This document shows positions 10,398-19,182 of a stretch of 64,000 nucleotides of DNA, one piece after another; within the stretch, counting starts at the first letter, position 1; each line of letters starts with the position of its first letter. The position numbers were made by a program, and so were the translations under genes. The stretch comes from Streptomyces cavernicola (GTDB lineage: Bacteria; Actinomycetota; Actinomycetes; Streptomycetales; Streptomycetaceae), in assembly GCF_029968035.1 (NCBI RefSeq), contig NZ_JASCIQ010000040.1:17646-81645 (forward strand), read 5' to 3'. A model generated the notes under the pieces. That model was not told the DNA's origin. It saw only the letters and a list, made by a program, of their open reading frames with translations, and did no database searches.

Positions 10398-10895
10398 GTG
10401 ACCCAGACCAGCGACAACGTCACCTGGCTGACCCAGGAGGCGTACAACCAGCTCAAGGCCGAGCTGGAGTATCTGTCTGGTCCCGCGCGCACCGAGATCG
10501 CCGCCAAGATCGCGGAGGCCCGCGAGGAGGGCGACCTGCGGGAGAACGGCGGGTATCACGCAGCCAAGGAAGAGCAGGGCAAGCAGGAGCTCCGCGTGCG
10601 CCAGCTCACGCAGATGCTCGAGAGCGCCAAGGTCGGCGAGGCCCCGGCCGACGACGGCGTGGTGGAGCCCGGCATGGTCGTGACGATCGCCTTCGACGGC
10701 GACGTGGACGACACCCTCACTTTCCTCCTCGCCTCGCGGGAGTACGCCTCGGAGGGCACCACGACGTACTCGCCGCAGTCGCCGCTCGGGCAGGGTGTGA
10801 GCGGGAAGAAGGTCGGCGAGGAGGCTCAGTACGAGCTGCCGAACGGGAAGATGGCGATGGTCAAGATTCTTGAGGCTAAGCCTTACCAGGGCTGA
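10398..10895 (+). CDS. greA: transcription elongation factor GreA
   Basis: Rescues backtracked RNA polymerase by stimulating cleavage of the extruded 3' RNA end. The N-terminal coiled coil includes the tip motif EAREEGDLRENGGYHAAKE with the acidic D-E residues needed at the secondary channel. The C-terminal FKBP-like domain ends in QYELPNGKMAMVKILEAKP. 165 aa. GTG 10398 is chosen because GAGGAG stands five bases upstream; the ATG 30 bases earlier lacks one. A strong terminator follows. Confidence 0.95.
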   Translation: MTQTSDNVTWLTQEAYNQLKAELEYLSGPARTEIAAKIAEAREEGDLRENGGYHAAKEEQGKQELRVRQLTQMLESAKVGEAPADDGVVEPGMVVTIAFDGDVDDTLTFLLASREYASEGTTTYSPQSPLGQGVSGKKVGEEAQYELPNGKMAMVKILEAKPYQG

Positions 10896-10907
10896 GCTTG
10901 TCGTTCT

Positions 10908-10950
10908 TGTGCCCCGGCACCGTGGTTCCGCCTCGGTGTGCCGGGGCACA
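10908..10950 (+). terminator. greA terminator hairpin
   Basis: TGTGCCCCGGCAC and GTGCCGGGGCACA are perfect 13-bp arms separated by 17 bases. It lies 13 bases after greA and before the 3' end of the convergent gene. Confidence 0.85.
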
Positions 10951-10992
10951 GGCGTGTTTACAGGGCCCGGTGCCGGGGTGCCCACAGAGGGG

Positions 10993-13900
10993 TCAGGGGA
11001 CCCGGACGCCCATGATTTCTCTTGCCTGCCTGTTCGGGACCATGCCCAGGCGCCAGGCCTGCCAGCCTGCGTCGAGTTCGACTCCGCGGTCGAGCATCAG
11101 GGCGTACGCGGGCAGGTAGCCCTGGAGCTTCGGGTCGCGGGCGGGGTGGGTGGCGCGGGTGAGCTGGGCGAGCTCCTCGGCCGCGACCGCCGTGCCGATC
11201 TCCGAGCCGCCCGGTGAGGCGTACGGCAGGAGCGTGCAGCGCAGGAAGCGCGCCCAGTCCTCGCCGCGCCGGTCGCCGTACGAGGAGAACAGCGCCGCCG
11301 CCTCGTCGCACAGGGCGAGCGCCTGCGGGGAGCGGGCGTTGCCGGCGTCGACGACGGCCAGCTCCAGGCAGGTCCAGGCCTCGCCGTGGGCGACGCCGAT
11401 GCGCTGGAAGTCGGCGCGGGCGTCGACCAGGAGCTGGCGGGCGAAGCCGGAGTTGCGCAGCGAACCCGTCTGGGCGGCGCGCTGGTCGCGGGTGACGCGG
11501 GCGGAGTGGTGGCGGGCGCAGGCCAGGCCGTACACGTCGCGCATGCGGGAGAACATCGTGCGGGCGCGCTCCAGTTCGCGTACCGCCTCGGTGAGGTCGC
11601 CGGTCTCCTCCAGGGCCTGGCCGAGGTGGTACAGGGACCAGGCCTCGCCGCGCGCGTCCTCGTTGTCCCGGTGCCGGGCGACCGCGCCGCGCAGCGCCTC
11701 CACCGCGGCGGTCGGGTCGCCGTCGACCAGGCGGGCGCGGGCCTGCTGGGTCAGCGCCCAGGCCTCGCCGCGCGGGTCGCGGGTGCGGCCGTACAGGTCG
11801 AGGGCGGTGCTCAACTCGGCCTCGGCGCGCGGCACGTCGCCGAGGCGCAGGCAGAGCTGGCCGAGCTGGAAGTGGGCCCAGGCCTGGCCGTGCACGGACT
11901 CGCTCTCGCGGTGCAGGTCGAGGGCGGTGGTGAGCAGGTCGAGGGCCTCGGCGAGGTGGGCCCGGTCGCGCTCGACGGCCGCGAGGGCGTGCAGGTTCCA
12001 GGCGCGGTCGCCCGCGAGGTGCTCGGCGGACTGCAGGTCGAGGGCCTCGCGCAGCTTCGCGGCCGCCTCGGTGAGCTGGCCCTGGTGGTGCAGGGTGATG
12101 CCGAGGGAGCCCAGGGCGCGGGCCGCGCCGGCCTCGTTGTGGGCCTCGAAGTACAGGTCGACCACCGAGGTCAGCGTCGTACGGGCCTTGTCGAGCTCGC
12201 CGAGCTGGCGGGCCGCGATGCCCGTGCGCCACTGCACGGAGCGGCCGAGGAGGCCCTGGGCCCTTGCTTGACGGTCTTGGCTCAACTCGCTGATCTCGCC
12301 GAGGCGGTAGAGGTCGCCGCGCAGCAGGCAGTAGTCGCAGAGCGCGCCGAGGAGGTTCAGTACGGCCTGCTCGTCGACGCCCTCCGCGTGCCGCAGGGCC
12401 GAGGTGATGAAGCTCGACTCGTCGTCCAGCCAGCGAAGCGCCGCGTCCAGGGACGTGAAGCCGTGCGGGCCGACCGCGCTCGCGTGGAAGGAGGTGTCGG
12501 CGCGCGTCGACGTCTTGCCGTCGACCAGGCGGATCACCGAGTCGGCCAGCTCGGCGTAGTTGGCGATGAGGCGTTCCTGTGCGGCGGTGCGGTCGGCCGG
12601 CTCCTCCTCGTCGAGGAGGCGGGCGTGGGCGAAGGAGCGGACCAGGTCGTGCAGGCGGTAGCGGCTGCCGCGCACATGGTCGACGAGGCCCGCGCGCGCG
12701 AGCGCCGTCAACTCCCGTTCCGCCTCCCGCTCGTCGGTGCCCAACAGGGCCCCCGCAGCGGCCGCGCCGAGCGAGGCGTGCCCGGCGAGCGCGAGCCGGC
12801 GCAGGAGCGTGCGCGCCGGGTCGGCCAGGTCCGCGTAGCGCAGCCGCAGAGCCCGCTCGACCGGTTCCGCCCGGTCCGACGAGGCCAGGTCGGTGGCCAG
12901 CTCGCGGGTGCTGCGCGGGCCGAGTGCGGAGCCCGCGATGCGCAGCGCGAGCGGCAGGCCCCCGCACAACTCCCGTACCTCGTCGGCGGCTTGGGAGTCG
13001 TACGGGCCCGAGGCGTCCTCGGCCGCCGCGCGCAGCAGGTCCTCGGCGCCGCCCGCGTCCAGGGCCTCGACGGGCAGTTGGTGGACCCAGGCGGGCAGGT
13101 CGTCCGGCAGGTCGAGCGGGGCGCGCGAGGTGACCAGGACGAGGCTGTCGGAGCGGTCCGGGACGAGGGTGCGGACCTGCTCGGCGTCGCTCGCGTCGTC
13201 CAGGACCACCGTGACCGGCAGGCCCGTCAGATGCTGGTGGTAGAGCTCGGTGAGCCGCTTCAACTGCTGGTCCTGCGAGGAGCGTTCACGGAAGAGCAGC
13301 TGCTCGCGCGGGGCGCCGAGACGGTTGAGCAGGTGCAGCAGCGCGTCCCGGGTGGAGCGGGGCTGCTCGGTGGTGCTGTCGCCGCGCAGGTCCACCAGGC
13401 AGGCGCCGCGGAACTGGTCGCGCAGTGCGTGCGCGGCGTGGATCGCGAGGGTGGAGCGCCCGGAGCCGGGCGCGCCGTGCAGCACCACGACGGTCGGCCG
13501 GGTCTCGGTGGAGGCGCGGGCGGCGTGCACCCACTGCCCGATCTGCGCGAGGTCCGCGCGCCGCCCCGCGAACGGCCCGCCGGGCTCCGGGAGTTGGGCG
13601 AACGACCGCTCAAGGACGCTTCGCCGCCGCGCCGCCGCGCTCTTGTCGGTACGCCGCAGCGGCACCGGCTTCTTCGTGGCCGTACCGGCACCGGCGGCGA
13701 CGACGCGCTGCTGGTCCAGGTACGGGCGGATGCCCCGTACCTCCAGGGCGGTGAGCCACTGCAGCCGCAGCTGCTCGGGGCCGCCGGGCTGGCCGAGCGC
13801 GCCCGCCCGGCGGTGGGCGGCGGGCAGGTGCGCCGCGGTCACCTTGCCGACGGTGGCCGCGGCGCCCGCCACGGCGACGACCGCGCCCGCGCCGAGTGCC

Positions 13901-14211
13901 GTGCCCGTGCCGGTGCCGAAGGCCAGGTCGGCGAGGGCGGCGGCGACGGCGGCGACGGCGGTGACCAGGGCGGGAGTCGTCCCCTCCCGGCCGAGCCGCT
14001 GCCCGAACGACTGCTGTCCGGCCTCGGCCTCGTCGAGCGCCCGGGAGTACGCCGCGTACTCCTCCGCCGCCGACTCGGCCATGGCGTCGAGGGCGCCTCG
14101 GGCCCGGCTCAGGAGGACGTTGCCGTCGGTGCGGCCGCCGGAGCGGCGTACTTCCTCCTCGACGGCTCGGGCCAACAGGCGCTCGGCCTCGCCCCGATGA
14201 GTCTCCCGCAT
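10993..14211 (-). CDS. NB-ARC/AAA-type NTPase with TPR repeats (STAND-like)
   Basis: 1072 aa from ATG 14211 (GGAGGGGG upstream). Residues 1-75 are helical and charged. Residues 81-125 are Ala/Gly/Val-rich and may be one or two membrane helices. The nucleotide site follows, with a P-loop GAPGSGRST at 246-254 in which the usual Walker A Lys is Arg, a Walker B-like VTVVLDDASDAEQV, and LVTSRAPLDLPDD. The winged-helix/ARC region contains GGLPLALRIAGSAL. From about 620 on come degenerate TPR units (for example ALGSLGITLHHQGQLTEAAA, AWAHFQLGQLCLRLGDVPRA). This is the architecture of STAND signalling ATPases such as the non-SARP part of AfsR-like proteins. No DNA-binding or effector domain is recognisable at the N-terminus. 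Confidence 0.82.
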   Translation of the reverse strand: MRETHRGEAERLLARAVEEEVRRSGGRTDGNVLLSRARGALDAMAESAAEEYAAYSRALDEAEAGQQSFGQRLGREGTTPALVTAVAAVAAALADLAFGTGTGTALGAGAVVAVAGAAATVGKVTAAHLPAAHRRAGALGQPGGPEQLRLQWLTALEVRGIRPYLDQQRVVAAGAGTATKKPVPLRRTDKSAAARRRSVLERSFAQLPEPGGPFAGRRADLAQIGQWVHAARASTETRPTVVVLHGAPGSGRSTLAIHAAHALRDQFRGACLVDLRGDSTTEQPRSTRDALLHLLNRLGAPREQLLFRERSSQDQQLKRLTELYHQHLTGLPVTVVLDDASDAEQVRTLVPDRSDSLVLVTSRAPLDLPDDLPAWVHQLPVEALDAGGAEDLLRAAAEDASGPYDSQAADEVRELCGGLPLALRIAGSALGPRSTRELATDLASSDRAEPVERALRLRYADLADPARTLLRRLALAGHASLGAAAAGALLGTDEREAERELTALARAGLVDHVRGSRYRLHDLVRSFAHARLLDEEEPADRTAAQERLIANYAELADSVIRLVDGKTSTRADTSFHASAVGPHGFTSLDAALRWLDDESSFITSALRHAEGVDEQAVLNLLGALCDYCLLRGDLYRLGEISELSQDRQARAQGLLGRSVQWRTGIAARQLGELDKARTTLTSVVDLYFEAHNEAGAARALGSLGITLHHQGQLTEAAAKLREALDLQSAEHLAGDRAWNLHALAAVERDRAHLAEALDLLTTALDLHRESESVHGQAWAHFQLGQLCLRLGDVPRAEAELSTALDLYGRTRDPRGEAWALTQQARARLVDGDPTAAVEALRGAVARHRDNEDARGEAWSLYHLGQALEETGDLTEAVRELERARTMFSRMRDVYGLACARHHSARVTRDQRAAQTGSLRNSGFARQLLVDARADFQRIGVAHGEAWTCLELAVVDAGNARSPQALALCDEAAALFSSYGDRRGEDWARFLRCTLLPYASPGGSEIGTAVAAEELAQLTRATHPARDPKLQGYLPAYALMLDRGVELDAGWQAWRLGMVPNRQAREIMGVRVP

Positions 14212-14322
14212 CACGCGTCCCCCTCCACCTCGGCCACTGCTCCCCCAAGTGTCCTGCGGGCGGGGCGTGTTGGGGGAGGGGTTGGGCGGATCTTGAGGTT
14301 GGGGGGCGTGCGGTCGGTTATT

Positions 14323-14521
14323 TTCCCCTACCCGCCCCTTCCCGAAAGCCTGCGGCGCTGTTCTTCGGCTGCCCCGCCGTCGTGGCTGGTCGCGCAGTTC
14401 CCCGCGCCCCTGAAAAACCAGCCCACCCCGCCAAATCCAGCCCCTCCGGCGTTTGAGGAGCGGGGTCCGGGGCGGAGCCCCGAAGCTGCCGGAGGCTTTC
14501 GGGAAGGGGCGGGGTGGGGAA
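14323..14521. repeat. MITE-like element copy 2
   Basis: Lies in the 320-base gap between two same-strand genes. Left end 14323-14346 and right end 14498-14521 are inverted copies with two mismatches. The core at 14438-14483 is identical over 46 bases to the segment inside the kinase gene at 27071-27116. The rest of the gap (14212-14322) holds no gene I can see. Confidence 0.85.
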
Positions 14522-14531
14522 AGCAACCGCC

Positions 14532-16562
14532 CTAGGCGCGCCTCAACCGCTCCTCCAACTCCCCGACCCCCGTGACCGGCGCATCGCAAGTGAAGTTGCG
14601 GCACACGTATGCCGCGGCCGACGCCCCGACCAGCGGACGGTCGGCAAGCAGCGGAAGCTCCTCCGAGTCCGGCTCGCCGACCGCCACCACCGCCCCCGGC
14701 GCAGGCGAAAGCAACGCCGCTCGGTGCAGCGCACCCCGCGCCGGGTCGGCGGGCGGGCCCACCACCGCGACCTCGCGCGGCCCGTCGAGCAGCGCCTCCG
14801 CCACCGCGAGCCCGTGCCCGATGAACCGCGGGGCGCGCGGCCCGAGCGCCGTGACGACCCCCAGCGCCCGCTCGGCGGCGGTGCGATGCGGCTCGGAGCC
14901 GGTCTGCGCCGCGTACGAGAGGAGTGCTCCGGCGGCGGCCGACCAGCCGGACGGGGTGGCGTTGTCGGTGGGGTCCTGCGGGCGCCGGATCAGCGCCTCC
15001 GCGTCGTGGGCGGTGTCGTACAGCGCCCCGTTCTCGCCCACGAACCCGACGAGCACGTGGTCGAGCAGGAACCCGGCGAACTCCAGCCACACGCCTTCCC
15101 CGGTGACCGAGGCGAGCGCGAGGAAGCCCTCGGCGACGTCCGCGTAGTCCTCCAGAACGCCTGCGTGCGTACCGGCCCTGCCGTCCATCGAGGTCCGCAC
15201 GAGCCGCGCGTCAGGCCCCATGTGCAACCGTACGAGCAGGTCCCCGGCGCAGAGGGCCGCGTTCACCAGGTCGGGCCGGTCGAAGTACGCGCCCACCTCG
15301 GCGAGCGCCGCGATCGTCAGGCCGTTCCAGGCGGCCACCACCTTGTCGTCGCGGCCGGGGCGCGGCCGCTCCTCGCGGGCGGCGAGCAGCCGGGCCCGGA
15401 TCGAGGCGAGCCGCTCGGAGTCCAACAGGCTGTCGCCCTGCGGGAGTTGGAGCACGGAGGCGCCCTCCTCGAAGGTGCCCTCCGCGGTCACGCCGTAGTG
15501 CACGGCGGCCAGTTCGGCGTCCGCCTCGCCGAGCACCTCGCGCAGCTGCGCGGGCGTCCACACGTAGTACGCGCCCTCCGCGTGGCTCCCTTCGCCGTCC
15601 TCGCTGTCGGCGTCGAGCGCGGACGCGAACCCGCCCTCGTTCGTACGGAGTTCGCGCACCATGAAGTCCGCCGTCTCCAGGGCGATCCGCTTGGCGAGCT
15701 CGCTGCCGGTCGACCGCCACAGATGCGCGTACGCGCGGCACAGCAGGGCGTTGTCGTACAGCATCTTCTCGAAGTGCGGCACGACCCACTCGCGGTCCAC
15801 GGAGTAGCGGGCGAAGCCGCCGCCGAGCTGGTCGTAGATCCCGCCGCGGGCCATCCGCTCGCAGGTGTCGGCGGCCATCTGCAGCGCGCCCTCGGAGCCG
15901 GTGCGGGCGTGGTGCCGGAGCAGGAACTCGACCACCATCGAGGCCGGGAACTTCGGTGCGCCGCCGAAGCCGCCGTGCGTCGCGTCGTACTCCCGGGTGA
16001 GCCCGAGCAGCGCCTGGCCGAGCTGCTCCTCGCCGGGCGGAGTCGTGTCCCCGTACGGGAGTTCACGGCCCGCGAGGTCGCGCACGATCTTGCCCGCGAC
16101 CTCGGCGACCTCCTCGCGGCGGCCCGTCCACGCCTCGTGGACGCCCTGCAGGACCTGCCGGAAGGAGGGCATGCCGTGGCGGGCCTCGGGCGGGAAGTAC
16201 GTGCCGAAGTAGAAGGGTTCGGCGTCCGCGGTGAGGAAGACGGTCATGGGCCAGCCGCCCTGGCCGGTCGCGGCCTGCACGGCCTCCATGTAGACGGCGT
16301 CGACGTCGGGCCGCTCCTCGCGGTCGACCTTGACGCTGACGAAGTGCTCGTTGAGGTACGCGGCGGTCGCCTCGTCCTCGAACGACTCGTGCGCCATGAC
16401 GTGGCACCAGTGGCAGGAGCTGTACCCGACGCTCAGCAGCACCGGCACGCCGCGCCGCCGCGCCTCCTCGAACGCGGCGGGCTCCCACGGCCACCAGTCC
16501 ACCGGGTTGTCGGCGTGCTGCAGGAGATAGGGGGAGGTCTCTTGGGCAAGGCGATTGGGCAT
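14532..16562 (-). CDS. thioredoxin-fold DUF255 (YyaL/Spata20-type) protein
   Basis: 676 aa. N-terminal thioredoxin-like domain with the family signature GYSSCHWCHVMAHESFED (CxxC), preceded by SPYLLQHADNPVDWWPW and followed by DREERPDVDAVYM and GQGGWPMTVFLT. A long alpha/alpha-barrel region resembling glycoside-hydrolase toroids follows (GGFGGAPKFPASMVVEFLL; YDQLGGGFARYSVDREWVVPHFEKMLYDN). The biochemical role is not established for the family. Start ATG 16562 sits nine bases after GGAGG; the ATG at 16571 directly abuts that site and is rejected. Confidence 0.9.
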   Translation of the reverse strand: MPNRLAQETSPYLLQHADNPVDWWPWEPAAFEEARRRGVPVLLSVGYSSCHWCHVMAHESFEDEATAAYLNEHFVSVKVDREERPDVDAVYMEAVQAATGQGGWPMTVFLTADAEPFYFGTYFPPEARHGMPSFRQVLQGVHEAWTGRREEVAEVAGKIVRDLAGRELPYGDTTPPGEEQLGQALLGLTREYDATHGGFGGAPKFPASMVVEFLLRHHARTGSEGALQMAADTCERMARGGIYDQLGGGFARYSVDREWVVPHFEKMLYDNALLCRAYAHLWRSTGSELAKRIALETADFMVRELRTNEGGFASALDADSEDGEGSHAEGAYYVWTPAQLREVLGEADAELAAVHYGVTAEGTFEEGASVLQLPQGDSLLDSERLASIRARLLAAREERPRPGRDDKVVAAWNGLTIAALAEVGAYFDRPDLVNAALCAGDLLVRLHMGPDARLVRTSMDGRAGTHAGVLEDYADVAEGFLALASVTGEGVWLEFAGFLLDHVLVGFVGENGALYDTAHDAEALIRRPQDPTDNATPSGWSAAAGALLSYAAQTGSEPHRTAAERALGVVTALGPRAPRFIGHGLAVAEALLDGPREVAVVGPPADPARGALHRAALLSPAPGAVVAVGEPDSEELPLLADRPLVGASAAAYVCRNFTCDAPVTGVGELEERLRRA

Positions 16563-16817
16563 GGCGCCCATCCTCCATCACGGCCTCGGGTGGGCCCACG
16601 GAACCTGTAGGGGTACACGGGTGATAAAGGCGATACAGAAGATATTGAAGGCTTTCGACGGGCGAGTGGGCGTCGCGGGGGCGAATGGGGCGGTGCGGTG
16701 CCCTGCTGCTCCTCGGTTCACAGGGAGTTCATAGGGTTCGGTCCGCAAGCCGTTCGCGCGCCGGTCTCCGTTCAACTGGCAGGCGCGCCGGGGGAGATCG
16801 AACAACAGGAGCCGCTC

Positions 16818-17453
16818 ATGTCCCGCCGTACGCCCACCCGCACCCGCGCGCTGCGCGCCGCCGCGCCCGTCGCCGTCCTCGCGCTCGCCCTGACGGCCTG
16901 TGGCGGGGGTTCCGACTCCGGTGGCGGGTCGACGGGCAAGAAGGAGCAGGGCTCGTCCGAGAGCAAGCCGAAGGGCGACAGCCCCGAGGCCGGCGAGGGG
17001 GAGTCGGGTGCGATGCAGGCCGGCGAGGCCGTCACCGCGGCCTTCAAGGAGGACGACGCCAAGATCACGTACGAGATCGCCGCGCAGAAGGTCGACCTGA
17101 GCACCGAGGCCGAGGCGCAGAAGATGGTCGAGGACCCCAAGGACGCCAAGGGTCTGGTCGCGGCCACCGCGCACGTGAAGTTCACCAACAAGGCCGGTGG
17201 CGTCGTGGAGAGTTCGCCGAGCGTCGGCATGGAGACCGAGATCTACGCGGACGGCGCCCCGGGCGCGCGGCTGATGTTCGCCTCCGAGGACGCGCCCGGC
17301 TGCGACGACACCATCGACATCGACAACTGGAAGGCCGGGCAGAGCTACACCATCTGCCAGACCTACATGGTCCCGGCGACGGCCAAGAGCATCGAGGTCC
17401 GCTTCCCCGAGGAGGGCGGCGCGACGCACACCTGGACCTTCGCCGCCAAGTAG
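16818..17453 (+). CDS. secreted lipoprotein, function unknown
   Basis: 211 aa lipoprotein precursor. Arg-rich N-terminus (suited to Tat or Sec export), hydrophobic core AAAPVAVLALALTAC with the lipidation Cys at 28, then a Gly/Ser/Lys linker and a globular domain. The domain has two Cys, one in APGCDDTID and one in YTICQTYMVP, that may pair. Beta-sandwich-like features (VAATAHVKFTNKAGGVVESS) resemble DUF4352-type extracellular domains. Start ATG 16818 has AGGAG six bases upstream. It converges on a tetR gene across a shared terminator. Confidence 0.85.
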   Translation: MSRRTPTRTRALRAAAPVAVLALALTACGGGSDSGGGSTGKKEQGSSESKPKGDSPEAGEGESGAMQAGEAVTAAFKEDDAKITYEIAAQKVDLSTEAEAQKMVEDPKDAKGLVAATAHVKFTNKAGGVVESSPSVGMETEIYADGAPGARLMFASEDAPGCDDTIDIDNWKAGQSYTICQTYMVPATAKSIEVRFPEEGGATHTWTFAAK

Positions 17454-17477
17454 TCGGCCGAGCACGTCGATTGCCTC

Positions 17478-17511
17478 GAACCCCCTGTGGGCATCCGCCC
17501 GCAGGGGGTTC
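17478..17511. terminator. bidirectional terminator
   Basis: GAACCCCCTG and CAGGGGGTTC are perfect arms with further GGGC/GCCC pairing inside. It lies between the convergent lipoprotein and tetR genes. Confidence 0.8.
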
Positions 17512-17528
17512 GGCGTGTTCCGGGCCGT

Positions 17529-18152
17529 CTACAGCCCGTCCGCGAACACGTCGAGGGCCGCGTCCACCAGCGAGAGCAGCTCTCCGGGCCGGTCGTGCGC
17601 CCTGGCGTGCTCCGCCCAGTGCTGGACCGTCTCCACCAGGGAGCCGATGACGGCCGCGGTGAAGACCCGCACCTTGAGATCGTCCGCGTCCCGGCCGGTG
17701 CGCTCGGCGACGACCGGCCGTACGAGGCGGGCGGTGTCGGCGAGGGACTCGTGGAACCGGGCGCGCACGGCGGGCACTTCGCGGATCAGGCGGGCGCGGA
17801 GCAGCAGTTCCGTGCGCTCCGCCGGGTCGTCGAGCACGGTCCGCAGCCGGTCCTCGATGACGTGCCGCAGCGAGTCGAGTACCGGCTCGTCGGCGGGCCT
17901 GGCGCGCAGCGCGGCGTCCGCGGCCGGGTCGTGGCCGTCGCCGAGGACGATGTCCTCCTTGGCCGGGAAGTACCGGATGACGGTGGAGGGGGAGACCTCG
18001 GCGGCCGCGGCGATCTGCTCGACGGTGGTGGCCTCGTACCCCTGCTGTGCGATCAGTTCGTACGTCGCCCTGCGGATCGCCGCGCGGGTTTTGATCTTCT
18101 TGCGCTCGCGCAGGCCGGGCCTGGCGGGGGACGAGGTGTGCGTGACCGTCAT
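17529..18152 (-). CDS. TetR-family transcriptional regulator
   Basis: 207 aa. N-terminal HTH is typical of TetR/AcrR: RAAIRRATYELIAQQGYEAT, then TVEQIAAAAEVSPSTVIRYF and PAKEDIVL. The C-terminal ligand domain contains FTAAVIGSLVETVQHWAEHA. Start ATG 18152, with GGGAG nine bases upstream. It follows the hemolysin III-type gene by 30 bases on the same strand, so the two likely form an operon and the regulator may control both. Ligand unknown. Confidence 0.92.
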   Translation of the reverse strand: MTVTHTSSPARPGLRERKKIKTRAAIRRATYELIAQQGYEATTVEQIAAAAEVSPSTVIRYFPAKEDIVLGDGHDPAADAALRARPADEPVLDSLRHVIEDRLRTVLDDPAERTELLLRARLIREVPAVRARFHESLADTARLVRPVVAERTGRDADDLKVRVFTAAVIGSLVETVQHWAEHARAHDRPGELLSLVDAALDVFADGL

Positions 18153-18182
18153 GTGCTCATTCTCCCGCCGCCGAGGGCGGGA

Positions 18183-18893
18183 TCAGCCGTGCTGGTACGC
18201 GACCAGCGAGATGCCGACGTAGTGCACGACGAACGCGGCGAGCGTGAACGAGTGGAACACCTCGTGGAAGCCGAACCAGCGCGGCGACGGGTCGGGCCGC
18301 TTCATGCCGTAGATCACGCCGCCCGCGCTGTAGAGCAGCCCGCCGACGATGACCAGGACCAGTACGGCGATGCCGCCGGCGCGCATGAAGTCCGGCAGGA
18401 AGAAGACGGCGGCCCAGCCCATCGCGATGTAGCAGGGCGTGTAGAGCCAGCGCGGGGCGCCGACCCAGAAGACCCGGAACGCGATGCCCGCCGCGGCGGC
18501 GGCCCAGATGCCCCACATCAGCCACTGGCCCTTGGACTCGGGGAGCAGCAGCATCGTCAGCGGGGTGTAGGTGCCCGCGATGATCAGGAAGATGTTGGCG
18601 TGGTCGAGCCGGCGCAGGACGGCGGTGGCGCGCGGGCCCCAGTTGCCCCGGTGGTAGACCGCGCTCACGCCGAAGAGCAGGCAGGCGGTGAGTACGTAGA
18701 TCCCGCAGGCGATGCGGCCTCGGGTGGAGTCGGCGAGCGCGGTGAGCACGAGGCCGGCGATCAGCACCGCCGGGAACATGCCGGCGTGCAGCCAGCCGCG
18801 GAGCTTCGGCTTCGCGGGGAGCGGGAGCGGTAGCGCTATCGGCGTCGACCCGTCGGTGCTGGGGCCGGAGGACGGGAGGGCAGGCGCAGTCAT
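18183..18893 (-). CDS. trhA: hemolysin III / PAQR family membrane protein
   Basis: 236 aa with seven predicted membrane helices. Family motifs: FGVSAVYHRGNW, with the conserved Ser and His; LRRLDHANIFLIIAGTYTPL, with the conserved Asp-His; and a C-terminal FGFHEVFHSFTLAAFVVHYV with the two metal-ligand His. PAQR proteins use these His/Asp as a zinc site and have hydrolase-like chemistry. In bacteria the family is tied to membrane-lipid homeostasis, and the hemolysin name is historical. First gene of the operon with tetR. Confidence 0.9.
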   Translation of the reverse strand: MTAPALPSSGPSTDGSTPIALPLPLPAKPKLRGWLHAGMFPAVLIAGLVLTALADSTRGRIACGIYVLTACLLFGVSAVYHRGNWGPRATAVLRRLDHANIFLIIAGTYTPLTMLLLPESKGQWLMWGIWAAAAAGIAFRVFWVGAPRWLYTPCYIAMGWAAVFFLPDFMRAGGIAVLVLVIVGGLLYSAGGVIYGMKRPDPSPRWFGFHEVFHSFTLAAFVVHYVGISLVAYQHG

Positions 18894-19182
18894 AGGCGGA
18901 ATGGTAGCTACGCGCCCGTAGGTTGCGTATCAGAGCGTTCCCGTCAAGATCGTCCTGAGCAGGATCCGGAGGTGTTACCGCAGGTCCTGGGAGGCCTTGA
19001 GCGGGGGTGGTGATGCTCACTTCTGCTCACGTGTGCGACCCTCTGGACATATGGGCACTCGGGTCGGATGATCAAATGAGTGCGGTCGGCACCGGATGAG
19101 CAGCCATGACGCATCCGGGTCGCAGCCCCCACGGGGCACAGATGAACACACCCCTCATAAGCCCCCTCATCAAGGAGCGATC

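Noticed and set aside
10958..12967. 669-codon minus-strand frame overlapping the NTPase-TPR gene
   Set aside because: Arg/Pro/Gly-rich translation in another frame of the real gene; no motif.
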